From positions 2,496,505-2,560,504 of the forward strand of contig JAKSZU010000018.1 in the NCBI GenBank assembly GCA_026018925.1: a DNA stretch of 64,000 nt. The letters run 5' to 3'. Origin of the DNA: Tupaia tana (lineage: Eukaryota; Chordata; Mammalia; Scandentia; Tupaiidae). The position numbers and the translations under genes were made by a program. Positions 52,594 through 63,010 of the stretch are shown here, in pieces. The notes beneath the pieces are model-generated. The model was not told where the DNA came from. It did not search any database and worked only from the letters and a program-made list of their open reading frames with translations. Each line of letters begins with the position of its first letter. Within the stretch, counting starts at the first letter, position 1.

Positions 52594-54404
52594 TCACAGA
52601 CGTTCTTAAGGAAGACATGGGCAGAGACTTGCCCAGGGAGGAAGGCGGAGCAGGGCTGAGTGTGTCCCAGGCACGGTGTGCCGAGCCTGATGGGCAGGGA
52701 GGACCCGGGCCCTGGCAGCCAGGGCCGGCGACCGCTGTCTGGACTCCTGGCCTCCAGACAGTGCAGACACTCGTGCTGTCATGAGGCCCCAGTCTGGGGT
52801 ATTCACGGTAGTCCGGGACGCAGCCGAAGGCCGAGCCTCTGCTGGGCAGCCTGTGGTGATTTGTCCTGCCTGGTGCTGCTCGGACCCGTGCCAGGAGGGC
52901 CGAGGGCCTGCTTAGTCTCCCTGTGCTGCCAGGCCGCTCTTGTCCCCTGCAGAGCACAGGCTTCCGAGAGTGCTCACAGGGCTGGCCTCGGGCAGCTCTG
53001 GCACCTGCACTTTTAACAGCTCCTCGTCCATGTCCACACCTGATAAGGGGGTAGGCCGGCCCCTCCACACCAGACCTGCGGAAGCAGCCCAGGCACCCCC
53101 AGCCCTGACTAGCACTGGTTACTGACCCCTAGGACACTGGACACAGGAGCAGGCCACCCCGCTCCACCCTGGGAAAGGTAGGCAGCGAGGTCACACAAAC
53201 CCTAACCCTAACCGCGGTGAGGTGGAGGGAGTCGGGCCACAGAAGGCTTATCTGACTGAGGAGCAGGAGAGTGGGGACTGCCCTGCTGCACAGGCCATCC
53301 CGGAGTGAGTGGGAATCTGTCCTCTCCTGGCCTCTTGGCGGCTGCGTTCCCCTGTCGCAGAGGAACCCCCGGCATCTCCAAGGCTATGAAGCAGAGCTGG
53401 GCGCAGCTCCTCCGAGTGTCTCCGCAGCTGTGGGGTCAGGCGAGGCGTCCAGGCGCTGAGCTCACCCTGCAGCCAAGTCGATGGCGTGTCGGCAGCTTCC
53501 TCACGTCCGATCACCCAGTGGTTAGCAGACTACCCGTGCAAGTGACCCGCCGGCCGCCAGCTGCGAGGTCCAGTGTTCAGAGCAGGGGCGCGCTAGCGCG
53601 GGGTCCGGATGGGTCCCAGCTGTCATAGCCGCACAGGACGGCTCAGCAGACGTCATCCACCAGCTGCAACCCTGGTATGCAGCTCGGCCAGTGCCCATGT
53701 CCTCGGCCCCCAGGACCTCACCCGTCGCCTCTGTGCCACGCAGCCACCAGCACCCCAATAAAAGTGCTCAGAATCCACTGGCGCCTTGTCTGGGACAGCC
53801 CCAAACTGGCAGGGCCTAGAGAAGCCCTCGACACTCAGGAACACTGCCTGGCTGCAGTGACCCCCCAGCCACGGTGCCGAGCGCCTGTCAGCAGGAGCAG
53901 GGCCTCGTGAGGGGTGACCAAACGCGCATGCGGAAGAGGCCAACGGGCTGGCGAACCGCGGCTGCAGTGACATGAGAGCGCCCGCGTGTGCAGACCGGAG
54001 CTGTGTCTCGCACACGCGCACACATGCACACGTATGCTTACACACATCCTGGCTCGGCGTCGGTTGAACCTCCCTGGCTCTGGAGGCTGTGTGTCTGCGT
54101 CACGGTCCCTTTCCCTCACCCCTCTTCTGTGTGCGTCTCGGCACGTCGTCACGTTTTCTGTGCCCGTTTTCTCTGTGGGAGCGGACCAGCGGCACGGCCC
54201 CTTCCAGCTGGCTGTGTGGACGGACCTCTCGTGCTCACCTCCCGGCCAGTGCAGCCTCGGCCCTCTCAGAGGCGGGGTCGGAGAGGCAGAGAGCCCCCCA
54301 GCGAGCTCCCAGGGCCGGTGGGGAGCACATGGTCTCTGCCCCGCTGCCCTGTGGTCCTCTGTTGGAGGTTCTGGCCTTCTCCCTCCTCCCCTCTTCTCAG
54401 CCTC
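52594..54404. other. Unassigned GC-rich sequence
   Basis: Contains the interstitial telomere-like tract (53197-53213) and a CA/CG-rich stretch at 53985-54050 (CACACGCGCACACATGCACA). No gene or other repeat recognised. Confidence 0.4.
53197..53213. repeat. Short interstitial telomere-like repeat (CCCTAA)2.5
   Basis: AAACCCTAACCCTAACC is two and a half perfect vertebrate telomere units in an otherwise GC-rich setting. At this length chance is possible, but it fits a subtelomeric origin together with the minisatellite density. Confidence 0.7.
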
Positions 54405-54505
54405 CTAACGTTGCTGCGAACAGACGGCAGGTCCCCGCAGTGGCCTGCCCAGCATCACGCGGCTCCTGAAGGCAGGACTGGGCTTTGAACCCAGACGCTG
54501 GAATC
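54405..54505 (-). repeat. MIR-like fragment (reverse orientation)
   Basis: CAGTGGCCTGCCCAGCATCA (a cttgcccaaggtca variant), GCGGCTCCTGAAGGCAGGAC and TGGGCTTTGAACCCAGACGC match the inverted MIR core (cacacagct ... agtggcagagctgggatttgaacccag). Confidence 0.65.
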
Positions 54506-54589
54506 TGTCCTGGTCCTGTCCCAGGAATGGCGCGTTCCCTGAACGGTGGGCGTCGAGGCCACCTGTCCTCCCGGCCCAGAGCTGGCACT

Positions 54590-54880
54590 AACCATGCTCG
54601 CAGACGTATCCCAAACTTGAATCGAAGCCCGCATTTGACAAAAGTTCGGACTCCCTGATTGTTTCTCTCATTCTCCTCACACGCTGATCCAGCCTCTGTA
54701 AGAAGCTGCGAAGGCCCCCTCGAAGGCGCCCGCCCTGTTTGGACCAAGCCACTTCCATCCCTTGTACAGAGGCTTTGAGGCCGGCATGCCCTAAAAGCCC
54801 CTTCCCACAGTGAAAAGAAGGGGCGATGGCGCCTGGGGAAATCCCAAGCTGTTCGAAGTAGTTCCTCAGAAAGAAGCGCC
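54590..54880. promoter_or_regulatory. Candidate conserved noncoding segment
   Basis: TATCCCAAACTTGAATCGAA, GCCCGCATTTGACAAAAGTT, CCTGATTGTTTCTCTCATTC and CCCAAGCTGTTCGAAGTAGT form an unusually AT-balanced block without known repeat similarity. SOX-like ATTGTTT is visible. The minus-strand frame over it (115 codons) shows no domain I recognise, though a small exon cannot be excluded. Confidence 0.3.
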
Positions 54881-57175
54881 TGAGTGGAGGGAGCGGCCCC
54901 TCCGTGCTCTCCCCAAAGGCCTTCGCCCCGCGCATCGGCGCCCAACTGGCCCAGAAGCGTCTTCCCTCTGACGAGGCTCAGACTCAGGGCGGAGAGCTGC
55001 CGGCTGCGCTGAGACGTCCCCTCGGTCACGTGGGCAGGGCCGGCCAGGCTGCCCCCACCCATGCCCCGGGTTTGCCGCCTCCCCAGGCAGCCTTTTACCC
55101 CTGAGCCCGCAGGTGCCTCCCGCCCAGGACCGCTGTGCGTGGCATTCTCCCTGGCCCTATCCTGGGCCCTCTGCAGGTGGCTGACCCAATTTTCACCGGA
55201 GCTACGAGACCTGCAGGGGTGGGGCCTGGAGAACAAGAGGTGCTTAAAGCAGCAGGGGGAGACCCGGGCTGCCGGGCACCGTCTTTACCTTCGTTTTCAC
55301 AAGGGTTCCGACCCCCTTGAAACCTGCCGTACAGTAATCGAGTCCACACTGAGCCGGGCGGGCTGTGTGCTATGCCGTGAGAAGCTGCCGGCAGCCCCGC
55401 CTGTCTGCGGTGGGGGAGGCAGAGCAAGGGGACGGAACGTGGGGTCTCGAGGGGCGAGGTGCCGAGGCAGGGGGCCAGGCTGCCCGCGTCAGGCTCTCCC
55501 ACCGTCCACCTCCCCGGGAGCCGGAGCCCCGCGGTGAGCAGGCCCTGTGGGGACGCTAAGGAGCCTCGCCCTCCGGAGCACAGCCCTCGGCCAGCGCCGT
55601 CAGCTTCCCCCAGGGCAGGCTGGACCGGCGCGTCCCAGGCCCGAGGCAGCTAAGGTGGAAGCCACACCATGGCCAGATCCCAGGGGCAAGGCCAGGGGAG
55701 TGAGGTGCCAGGCGGGGACAGGGAGCCAGGAAGGCAGACACAGGCCACAGCCCTCTGCGAGCTGGGTGGCCGGGTGGGCTCAGCCAGCGACTGAACCTCC
55801 AGCCGCAGACCCGGGGACCCAGCGGGCGGTGCAGGCGCCCTCGGCCACGGTCACTGGGAGACAGGCCCTGGCCCCCGCGAGGCAGGCAGGGTAAGGGCTC
55901 GTCCCAGCCCCGGAACTTCGTGTGGCAAAGGGACTTCGTGGACGTGAGCACGCTGAGGACGATGCCCGGGACTCACTGCTGACTCCTCCCTCTCCCCAAC
56001 CCCACACCCCCACACCCGTCTGGCCCCCGACCTGTCAGTCACACCCCAAAGGTCATGCAGCACCTTCGTCTCCACCACTCTGCCCTGCCTATGACACCCC
56101 TGCCCGGATGCCCGTAGCCACTCCCAGCTGCCTCCCCTGCAAACGGTGAAGTCCCCCACCCAGAGGTGACCACACCCTTGAGAGAAAAGGCCCAATGGCC
56201 CTCCTCTGGGGAGGGGGGCTCCCCCTCCCCTGCCCCTCTGTCCACCCACTCGGGGACTCTGAGGCAGGCGCTCCCGCTCATGCAGGCGGGGCTGGTGCTC
56301 TGCATTCTGCTCCAACGTGCTATTCTCTTTCTAAACGCCAAGTGCTCCCACCCCGAGACGGAGCGCTGAGCTCTGTGTGATGGCCTGGATATCGGGGTGC
56401 AGGCCATGAAGGGAGCCCACCAATTGGCTGGAACTGCCTTGTTTATGTGGGCTGCCAAGGATGTTCGGTCCCCGGTTCTGCCATATTCTCCCTCTGGGGA
56501 CAATTGCTGCCTGACGCTCCCTCCCCCAGCCCGCTTCCACCTGGCCAAGGCCACCTGTCCCCAGGGCCTGCAGTCCACTGTGTCCCTCTCCTCTCAGCGT
56601 CCCACATGTGCTTTCCAGGGCAGGGGAGGGGACCTCTCCCCTCCCCGAGGCGAAAGCAGGGGAGAGCTACCCTCCCTTCCATCTCCCTCTCACCACCCCT
56701 ACTCCTCCCTCGCTGCCCCCCACTCAGCGAGATGGGGGGAGCCATGCAACCGCTGCAAATGGAGGCCCCTGACACCGCCCAGGACGCCCTAGCCTGAACC
56801 TCTGGGCCTGAGCTCTCCTCTCGGTCTTCCTGGCCCCTGTGCACGCCAGCCCCTTGGCCCACACCTGTCCTCCCTGCTGGGGTGCAGCACCTGCTGCCCT
56901 GGCAGGGGAACACACAGCCCGGTCCCCGACCACTGCTGGAGCCGTCAGCAAGTCCGGTGCAGAGCCGGCTCCTCGGCCTAGGGGTTAAGGGAGCCAGATT
57001 CCACACAGCCAGCTTCGCTGTTCGCGCCCGCCCAGGCAGCTTGAAGACATGCGGGTGCATGGACGCACACGCCCGAACCCAGACAGGACAGGACATGGAG
57101 GGCTGCAGCGTGCCGTGCGTGCGTTGTCGGGCTGCTTCTGTCTGGTGAGCACAAGTGCCCGCTGACATTTCAAAT
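54881..57175. other. Unassigned GC-rich unique sequence
   Basis: Two kilobases of GC-rich DNA with overlapping frames up to 241 codons, none with a recognisable domain. Pyrimidine-rich stretches at 55980-56030 and 56680-56740. No repeat recognised. Confidence 0.4.
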
Positions 57176-57369
57176 TCCAGCGTAGGGACCAGCAGGTGGC
57201 GTGGTGGTTAGGGTGTTGGACTCTCCCACATGCCTGACCACAGTTCGAGTCCTGGACCTGGTGGCTTGCTTTCTCACTCCCCGCCCCCCTCTCTTGTCAA
57301 GTTAAAAGATGAATAAATGAGTGAATAAAATTTTTACAATAAATCTTTTTTTAAAAAAAATCCAGTGTG
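57176..57369 (+). mobile_element. tRNA-derived SINE, short type, with probable target duplication
   Basis: The element starts GGGACCAGCAGGTGGCGTGG at 57185 (A box TGGCGTGGTGG) with B box AGTTCGAGTCC. It joins GGTGGCTTGCTTTCTCACTC directly and ends TTGTCAAGTTAAAAGATGAA, AATAAATCTTTTTTTAAAAA. The flanks TCCAGCGTA (57176-57184) and TCCAGTGTG (57361-57369) are a likely target-site duplication with two differences. Confidence 0.88.
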
Positions 57370-57379
57370 AATAAAGCTT

Positions 57380-57475
57380 TTGTATGCACACACACATATT
57401 TACACGTATAGCTGTGCATATATACATGTATGTCTGCGTGTATCTATTTCATATATATATAATGGCCTAATTCTT
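57380..57475. repeat. CA/TA-rich low-complexity stretch
   Basis: CACACACACATATTTACACG, then CATATATACATGTATG and TCATATATATATAATGG. A degenerate CA/TA microsatellite immediately downstream of the SINE. Confidence 0.8.
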
Positions 57476-58399
57476 TCTTGCATTTCTAAGCCCTGAGAAA
57501 CCGCAGAGGGAGCAGCGCCCTGGGCTGAGTCTTGGCGAGAGCGCATGTTTCTCCCTCCTGAGACTCGGCTTCCGTGAGGACGAGGGCGCCATCAGCCTCG
57601 CTCAGGCCTGGCTCAGCGTGTGGAGCCTTAGCTCAGTGGCTGGACGCAGGAGGGATTTAACAGACCCTTGTGGGCCGATGGGTCGACTGAGCTTCCCACA
57701 CGAAATAAGTAAACGGCTTCTCAGAGGCAGATAACCCGGGAAGTGGCCAGCCTCCAGGCCAGATCTGAACCTGTGACCTAGCGGAATATTCCACTACCCA
57801 CATCTGCCCACTCCCTTGCCAGCAGAAGTCAGTTTGTGAAATTACCCGAGAGCCCGGCAGACAAGCACACGGATTGCTGGCGGCCCCTGTGGTGAACACG
57901 GCTCGAAATACCTTTTCTCCAGGATCCAGGAGGGGCCGACTCCGGGCTCTGGCCGCATCCTCCCCCCCTACAGGTTTCTTACCGACCCAGTGCCCCCAGG
58001 CGGGGAAGCGCAGGCTGTGTGAGCGAGGCCGTCTAACTTACCCTCACAGGCACCCTGAGGGCTGCCTCTGTGTGGAGGGGACAGCGGTGGCCTGCGGAGG
58101 GCTCGGGAGAGCATGGGCGGGGACTAGCACAGCCTCTGCTGCGGACCTGCCCGACCACCTTCCTCACCTGGTCTCTGCATCACTCACGCCCAGCACACGC
58201 GCAGACCCTGCAGGTAAGGGACAGGCCGGGGACGGGAGGGGTCTCCGGGGCTGCGCAGTGTTTCCGCCGATGCGGCCGACGCCGCAAACAGGCCCTCCGT
58301 CTCTGGCACATGGGAGCAGTGGCACCAGCCTGGCGAGGATTCGATGGAGGGATGGGTGCCGATGACGTTTCGTGTTCCCAGTCCCGTGCCCAGGGACAG
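57476..58399. other. Unassigned GC-rich sequence
   Basis: A possible inverted MIR scrap around 57660-57790 (GACTGAGCTTCCCACACG, AGATCTGAACCTGTGACC). Otherwise no gene or repeat recognised. Confidence 0.4.
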
Positions 58400-58760
58400 A
58401 GGCCTTCACGGTCTGAGTCTCAGGACCCCTCTACGATAAAAAATGTAAAATATCTTAGCCATTAAGTCACATAAAAGACAACTAAATAAATGCACTGCGT
58501 GTTAACACAACAGCATGTTTTAGAATAAAATGATGCGTCTTTTCAAAAGAAGAAAACAGGAAGATTGGAGTGCCACCTCCCTGCAGACCCGCCCGTGGCC
58601 GGCTTAGTGAGGAGCGGCTGGTTTCTGGCCTCTGTCTCTGCGTGCCGGCTGGAGCAGGGGCCGGCGCTGCGGAAGGTGCGTGAAGGACCCGCTCACGTGG
58701 CCGTGTTGGCAAGAGGACGGCCTTTGTGGATCCACGTGGGCATCGTCCTTCCACACTACA
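58400..58760. repeat. Old interspersed repeat, family not named
   Basis: GACCCCTCTACGATAAAAAA, CACTGCGTGTTAACACAACA followed by GCATGTTTTAGAATAAAATG, CTTTTCAAAAGAAGAAAACA and GGCTTAGTGAGGAGCGGCTG follow the order of a familiar mammalian repeat (ggacccccaaagagc ... cccattacatgttaacataa ... aacatattttatg ... ggcttaatagaagacagctgg). Its left half stayed AT-rich while the right half became GC-rich. Confidence 0.5.
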
Positions 58761-59073
58761 CCAACACGCAGCCAGAGACGGTTCCTCACACAGACGTGCT
58801 GCAGTGGGGCCTGAAACCAAGCCAGCAGCCATGCTGTCACTCAGGAACCACTGCGACGGGGGTGCGGCCTCGTCCTGACTGTCCGGGAGCCGTGGGTGCC
58901 CTGGCTTGTGTGGCTCTCCCACACTTGAGCGTGTCCCGTTACCGTGGGCCACGTAAAGTGAGAACGGTGCTTGCGAACATTCCCACCGACCTTCTCAGGA
59001 ACACGTTTGTCCATAGAGACGTGTCAAGCTCACCACGGTGGGTACACGTTTTCTAAAATGTCCATTTTTCTTT

Positions 59074-59622
59074 AAAAGCTTCAATTTTGGGGACCAGCAA
59101 CTGGTGTCATGGTTACATCGCTGGACTCTCACGTAGTTGACCACAGTTCAAGTCCCAGACCCAGTGGCTTAAAACTCACACTGCACACACGCGTGTGTGT
59201 GCCCAAGATCCTGAGAGGAGACTGGAGGAGAAGGGACTGCAGATGGGCGTCCCCCCAGGGGGTGCTTTCTCACTCTTTCTCTCTGTCTCTCTGGTGAGCT
59301 CATGTGCCCTATAGCAAAAATCTCTCTAAAAAAAAGTAAAAGGGGAACCAGCAGTTAGCGTAATGGCTATGTCGCTGGACTCCCACGTAGTCGACCGCGG
59401 TTCGCGTCTCGGACCCGGTGGCTTACAACTCACGCCGGGCGCATGTGCGTGCGTGCCCAAGATCCCGAGAGGAGAATGGAGGAGAAAGGACTGCAGATGG
59501 GCGTCCCCCCAGGGGGTGCTTTCTCACTCTCTCTCTCTGTCTCTCTGGTGAGCTCATGCGCCCTATAGCAAAAATCTCTCTAAAAAAAAAAAAAAGTAAA
59601 AGAAAAAACAAAAGCTTGAATT
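59074..59622 (+). mobile_element. Nested pair of tRNA-derived SINEs
   Basis: The first SINE starts at 59089 (GGGGACCAGCAACTGGTGTC). Its tail is interrupted by a second full SINE starting at 59343 (GGGAACCAGCAGTTAGCGTA). The second is flanked by the perfect 12-bp duplication AAAAAGTAAAAG (59331-59342 and 59591-59602), copied from the first one's tail. The whole compound is flanked by AAAAGCTTCAATT (59074-59086) and AAAAGCTTGAATT (59610-59622), the first insertion's duplication with one change. The order of the two events is therefore resolved. Confidence 0.96.
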
Positions 59623-61109
59623 CCCCTGGGCCTGAGAGGCTCGCTGAGTTCACTCTCAGAAAACACCTGCTGGGTACGGGGTGCGGTGGCTGCAGACCGC
59701 GTCACTCTTCCCAGTCAGTGCGCCACGGAGGAGGGCGGCCCAGCTCACACCTGAGCGCTCGGCGCGGCCCCAAGGCGGCCGGGAGAGAGCACACGTCAAC
59801 TTTCCTCTTCTCTCTCTCCACACGTCAAAAAGACGCGCCTCAGGGTCAAGATTTACCACTATGAACGACTCACCAGTTCATCGAGGACACGTGAAGGGGC
59901 GCTCTTTAACTGCGGGTGTGTGGGGGAGCGGCAGCCCCGGCAGGCTCCCGTCCGTTGCCGGATCCGCGCTCAGCAGCTTCGGACTCCGTGGACCCTGCGC
60001 AGCGGTGCGGCCCGGCAAGCAGCCTCTTGGTATCATGAACATGGTGCCGCCTCTCAGATGGCCTGAAGGGGCCCCGGCACCCCACCTCCCGCCAGGCCCG
60101 GCCTCCGTTCATGCTGTCCCCAGGGGACGGTTCGCGTGTTTCCTCCGGCTCTGTGCTCAAGGAAGGCAGGCGGAGAAAGGAGGGTGGAGGATGGTGGTGC
60201 GCGGCACAGCAGGCACTGGGCTCGATTTAAGGCCCGGCCCAGCCCCAACTCAGGAGCCCTCTGTCTGGGTGGCCCCGAGTAAGCTCTGGTCTCTGGTCCG
60301 CTCGGCCTAGCCTGGTGTCACTCCAGTTGTCAGTTACGTCCCAGCAGGAAGGCGACACCTCCCCGAGGCAGCTGAAGGGGATCAGGAAGCACTGGGTTCA
60401 CAGAAGCGTCCAGGCACCGGCAGGGGCAGGACGTCCTCACCCCTACCCCGCCCCGGGCTGGGGAGAGATGCAGCCTGCCAGGACAGAGATCGGCTTCTGG
60501 GTCTGCCACTGGCTAGTCCCAACAGGAAGCGGCGGACGGGAACAGAAGTGGGAGGCAGGGCGCCAGGAACAGGAAGCAGGAGGTGTGAGAGTCCCGGACA
60601 CGGAGCCCGGGCAGGCAGCCTCCTGGGGCCCAGAGAGGCCAGAAGGCTGGATCTGGACGGGGCCCGGGAATTCACGGCAGGGTGTCCCAGCCACCTTGTC
60701 ACCATGGCACAGCGCACGGCCACGCTCGTCTTTAAGGACTGGCCGTGATGGCCTCCCCTGCTCGGCCCCAGCCCGGCCATGTGACACCCAGCCTGAATAC
60801 AGTGGGGGTCCGCACTCGCCGCGCTGGCCGCCCCAGCCCACCCCGGCCGGCCCGTCCTCTCCACCCAGCACAGACACCAGGCTGAGGGCCGTGGTCCTCT
60901 CCTTAGAGGACCGGCCACCTCTCCGCGCTGAGCCTCCAGTAGCCCCAGGAGCTGCGATCGTCCCCCCATTTTGTGAAAAAGTCAGGAGCCAGGGTGGCAG
61001 AGCGGCCAGGGTCCCCGCACTAAGAGGTGGCAGGGCCCGCAGACTCTCACCCAAACCCCCGGCTGCGCTGCACTGCAGCTGTGGCCAGGCCGACGGGTCT
61101 GAGGCTGGA
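59623..61109. other. Unassigned GC-rich unique sequence
   Basis: A 295-codon plus frame (60315-61202) is open here, but its C-terminal third reads through a MIR. The rest is Pro/Arg/Gly/Ala-rich with no domain, so it is not called. No other feature. Confidence 0.4.
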
Positions 61110-61205
61110 CACCTTGCTGGGGTAGCCTTGGGCAGCTCATCCTACCCCTCGTGCCTCAGCTTCCTCGTCTGTAAAACTGGGAGCTCTCTGAGGAGACGGT
61201 AGGAC
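61110..61205 (+). repeat. MIR SINE fragment
   Basis: GTAGCCTTGGGCAGCTCATC, CGTGCCTCAGCTTCCTCGTC, TGTAAAACTGGGAG and CTCTGAGGAGACGGTAGGAC are in MIR order and spacing. It is one of the better preserved MIR pieces in the window. Confidence 0.78.
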
Positions 61206-61888
61206 GTCTTCCAGCTTCAATGGTGCCCAAACCCAAGGGGGTGGCGTCACGGCCTCTGGTGTCCGGGCTCGAGTGTGGCCCCAAGCTACATCCACGCCGT
61301 GCGATTTTCCAGGCAAACCAGATGGCTGCTCTCCCCGGCCCCAGCAGATGTGGGACCAGCAGATGTAAAACCCTGCGTGGCACTCAGGGAACGCCTCCGT
61401 CTAGACCTCTGCAGTCCACAGGGGACCATTTGCCAAACATGTGTTTTACCAAGTGTGGGCCCACAGCCTGCTGCCTCGGAGAGCGGATGCAATCCATCTC
61501 GTCCCCAGCCCGGGGACTCCTGCCGTGTAGGCCGTCTGTCTGGGGAGAGAGGCGAGACTCTGGGTGAGGGGGCCGCCGCTCACGGACACACGTGGGGACG
61601 GCAGAGTGTGGGAGAAACGTGGGCGTGGGCGTGAGCGTGGGTGTGCGTCGGTTGAACACGCAGCAGGCGTCAGCGCTGTCCTGGGAAAGGATCCATTCTC
61701 ATGTCAGGCCCACTCCGTCCCCTACGGCAACAGGCGTGCGCTCTGCGAATCGCGGCCTGCTGTTCCAGGTGACGCTGCAGAACGTGAGGAGTGGCCTGGC
61801 GAGGCCCTCAGAGGTACCCGAGCTCCAGACGCACGACGGGTGCGAGTCGCTGCAAAGCCCCTCCGTGCCAGGGTTCGGACCCCCCTTC
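61206..61888. other. Unassigned GC-rich sequence with a GTGGGCGT stretch
   Basis: 61617-61652 is a short GTGGGC/GTGAGC/GTGGGTGT tandem. No gene or other repeat recognised. Confidence 0.45.
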
Positions 61889-62150
61889 TGGGCCGGCCAG
61901 CGGGCATCACGGTTGAGGCCAGACCCCATACGGCCGACTGTGTGGTCCAAGTCCGGGGCCCGGCAGCCTGAGGACACACTGGGCACGGTGCATGTCCGGC
62001 CAGCACCCCAAAAGGAGCACGGAAGAAAGGGGACTGCCCACGGTCAGGCTCCACACCCCACCAGGGAGTGTTTCCCCACTTTCTCTCCCTGCCAACCCAC
62101 GGCAAGTGCACGCAAATTAGAAAGACAATTGAAATGAAAGAAAAACGTTT
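61889..62150 (+). mobile_element. Degraded tRNA-derived SINE
   Basis: GGGCCGGCCAGCGGGCATCA, GGCCGACTGTGTGGTCCAAG, CGGGGCCCGGCAGCCTGAGG, GCATGTCCGGCC and CCAGGGAGTGTTTCCCCACT appear in family order. The A and B boxes are decayed and the tail is GCAAATTAGAAAGAC-like. It is an old copy at the left of a SINE cluster. Confidence 0.65.
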
Positions 62151-62152
62151 AA

Positions 62153-62703
62153 GGGGCCAGCAGGTGACATGGTGGTTAAGGTGATGGACACCCAATGGCT
62201 GACCCGGGTTTGAGTTCCAAACCTGGCAACTTGAAAATCATGCTGGGGCCCAGCAGTTGGCGTAATGGCTACGTCGCTGGACTCCCATGTAGTCTACTGT
62301 GATTCGAGTCCCGGACCCGGTGGCTTAAACTCACGCTGGTCGCGTGTGCGTGCGTGCCCAGGGTCCTGAGAGGAGAACGGAGGAGAAGGGACTGTGGCGT
62401 GGCCATCCCCCCTGGGGGTGATTTCTCACTTTCTGTCTCTCTGTCTCTCTCTTTCTGGTGAGTGCACGTGCCCTGTAGCAAAAATCTCTCCAAAAATAAA
62501 AGAAAGAAAGAAAATCATGCAGGGCATGCGCGTGTGTCAGATACCCCGAGAGGAGAACGGAGGAGGAGGGATTGCGGCGTGGCCATCCTCCCTGGGGGGT
62601 GATTTCTCACTTTCTCTCTCTGTCTCTCTCTGTCTTTGGCCAGTGCATGCACCCTATGGCAAAAACCTGAAAAAGAAAAGAAAAATATACAGAAAAAAAA
62701 AAA
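62153..62703 (+). mobile_element. tRNA-derived SINE split by a younger SINE
   Basis: The outer element is 62153-62243 plus 62521-62703. Its head (GGGGCCAGCAGGTGACATGG) and its distal half (CAGGGCATGCGCGTGTGTCA ... CCTGGGGGGTGATTTCTCAC) are in one piece once the insert is ignored. The insert (62244-62509) is a complete long-type SINE beginning TGGGGCCCAGCAGTTGGCGT, with A box TGGCGTAATGG and B box GATTCGAGTCC. It is flanked by the perfect 11-bp duplication GAAAATCATGC at 62233-62243 and 62510-62520. Confidence 0.96.
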
Positions 62704-62728
62704 TGCCCACTTCCTCTGGAAAATTAAA

Positions 62729-62760
62729 GAAAAAAACAAACAACAACAACAACAAAAAAA
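62729..62760. repeat. AAC microsatellite
   Basis: AAAAAACAAACAACAACAAC and an A7 run lie between two SINEs, probably grown from a SINE tail. Confidence 0.85.
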
Positions 62761-62764
62761 CGAA

Positions 62765-62885
62765 GGGCCAGCAGGTGGTATATAGGTTTAGGCACTGGAA
62801 TCCCACATGACCAACCAGTTCAAGTCCTGGACCTGGTAGCTTGAAAATCATAACAAATAGATAAATCAATTATTTTAAATTGTAA
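62765..62885 (+). mobile_element. tRNA-derived SINE, short/head-only copy
   Basis: GGGCCAGCAGGTGGTATATA, GGCACTGGAATCCCACATGA, AGTTCAAGTCCTGGACCTGG and TAGCTTGAAAATCATAACAA, then TAGATAAATCAATTATTTTA. Both the long-type middle and the pyrimidine stretch are missing, leaving the tRNA-like head plus AT-rich tail. Confidence 0.8.
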
Positions 62886-62890
62886 AAATG

Positions 62891-63010
62891 TTTAACCTGT
62901 GGTAAAATGCATGTAACATCACATCGGCTATTGTACTCATTCTTAGTTTACAGCTCTGTGGCATTTAGTCCTTGGACGAGCACGTCGGTGGCCCCATCCT
63001 GTCCTCACAC
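62891..63010 (+). repeat. Ancient L1 3'-UTR-like fragment
   Basis: TGTGGTAAAATGCATGTAAC, ATCACATCGGCTATTGTACT and TTTACAGCTCTGTGGCATTT, then AGTCCTTGGACGAGCACGTC, follow the order of the old mammalian L1 3' region (ggtaaaatacacataac ... tgtacagttcagtggcattaagtacattca). It is diverged and incomplete. Confidence 0.55.

Noticed and set aside
60315..61202. 295-codon plus-strand frame
   Set aside because: Runs into a MIR element, is compositionally biased and has no recognisable domain or splice context.
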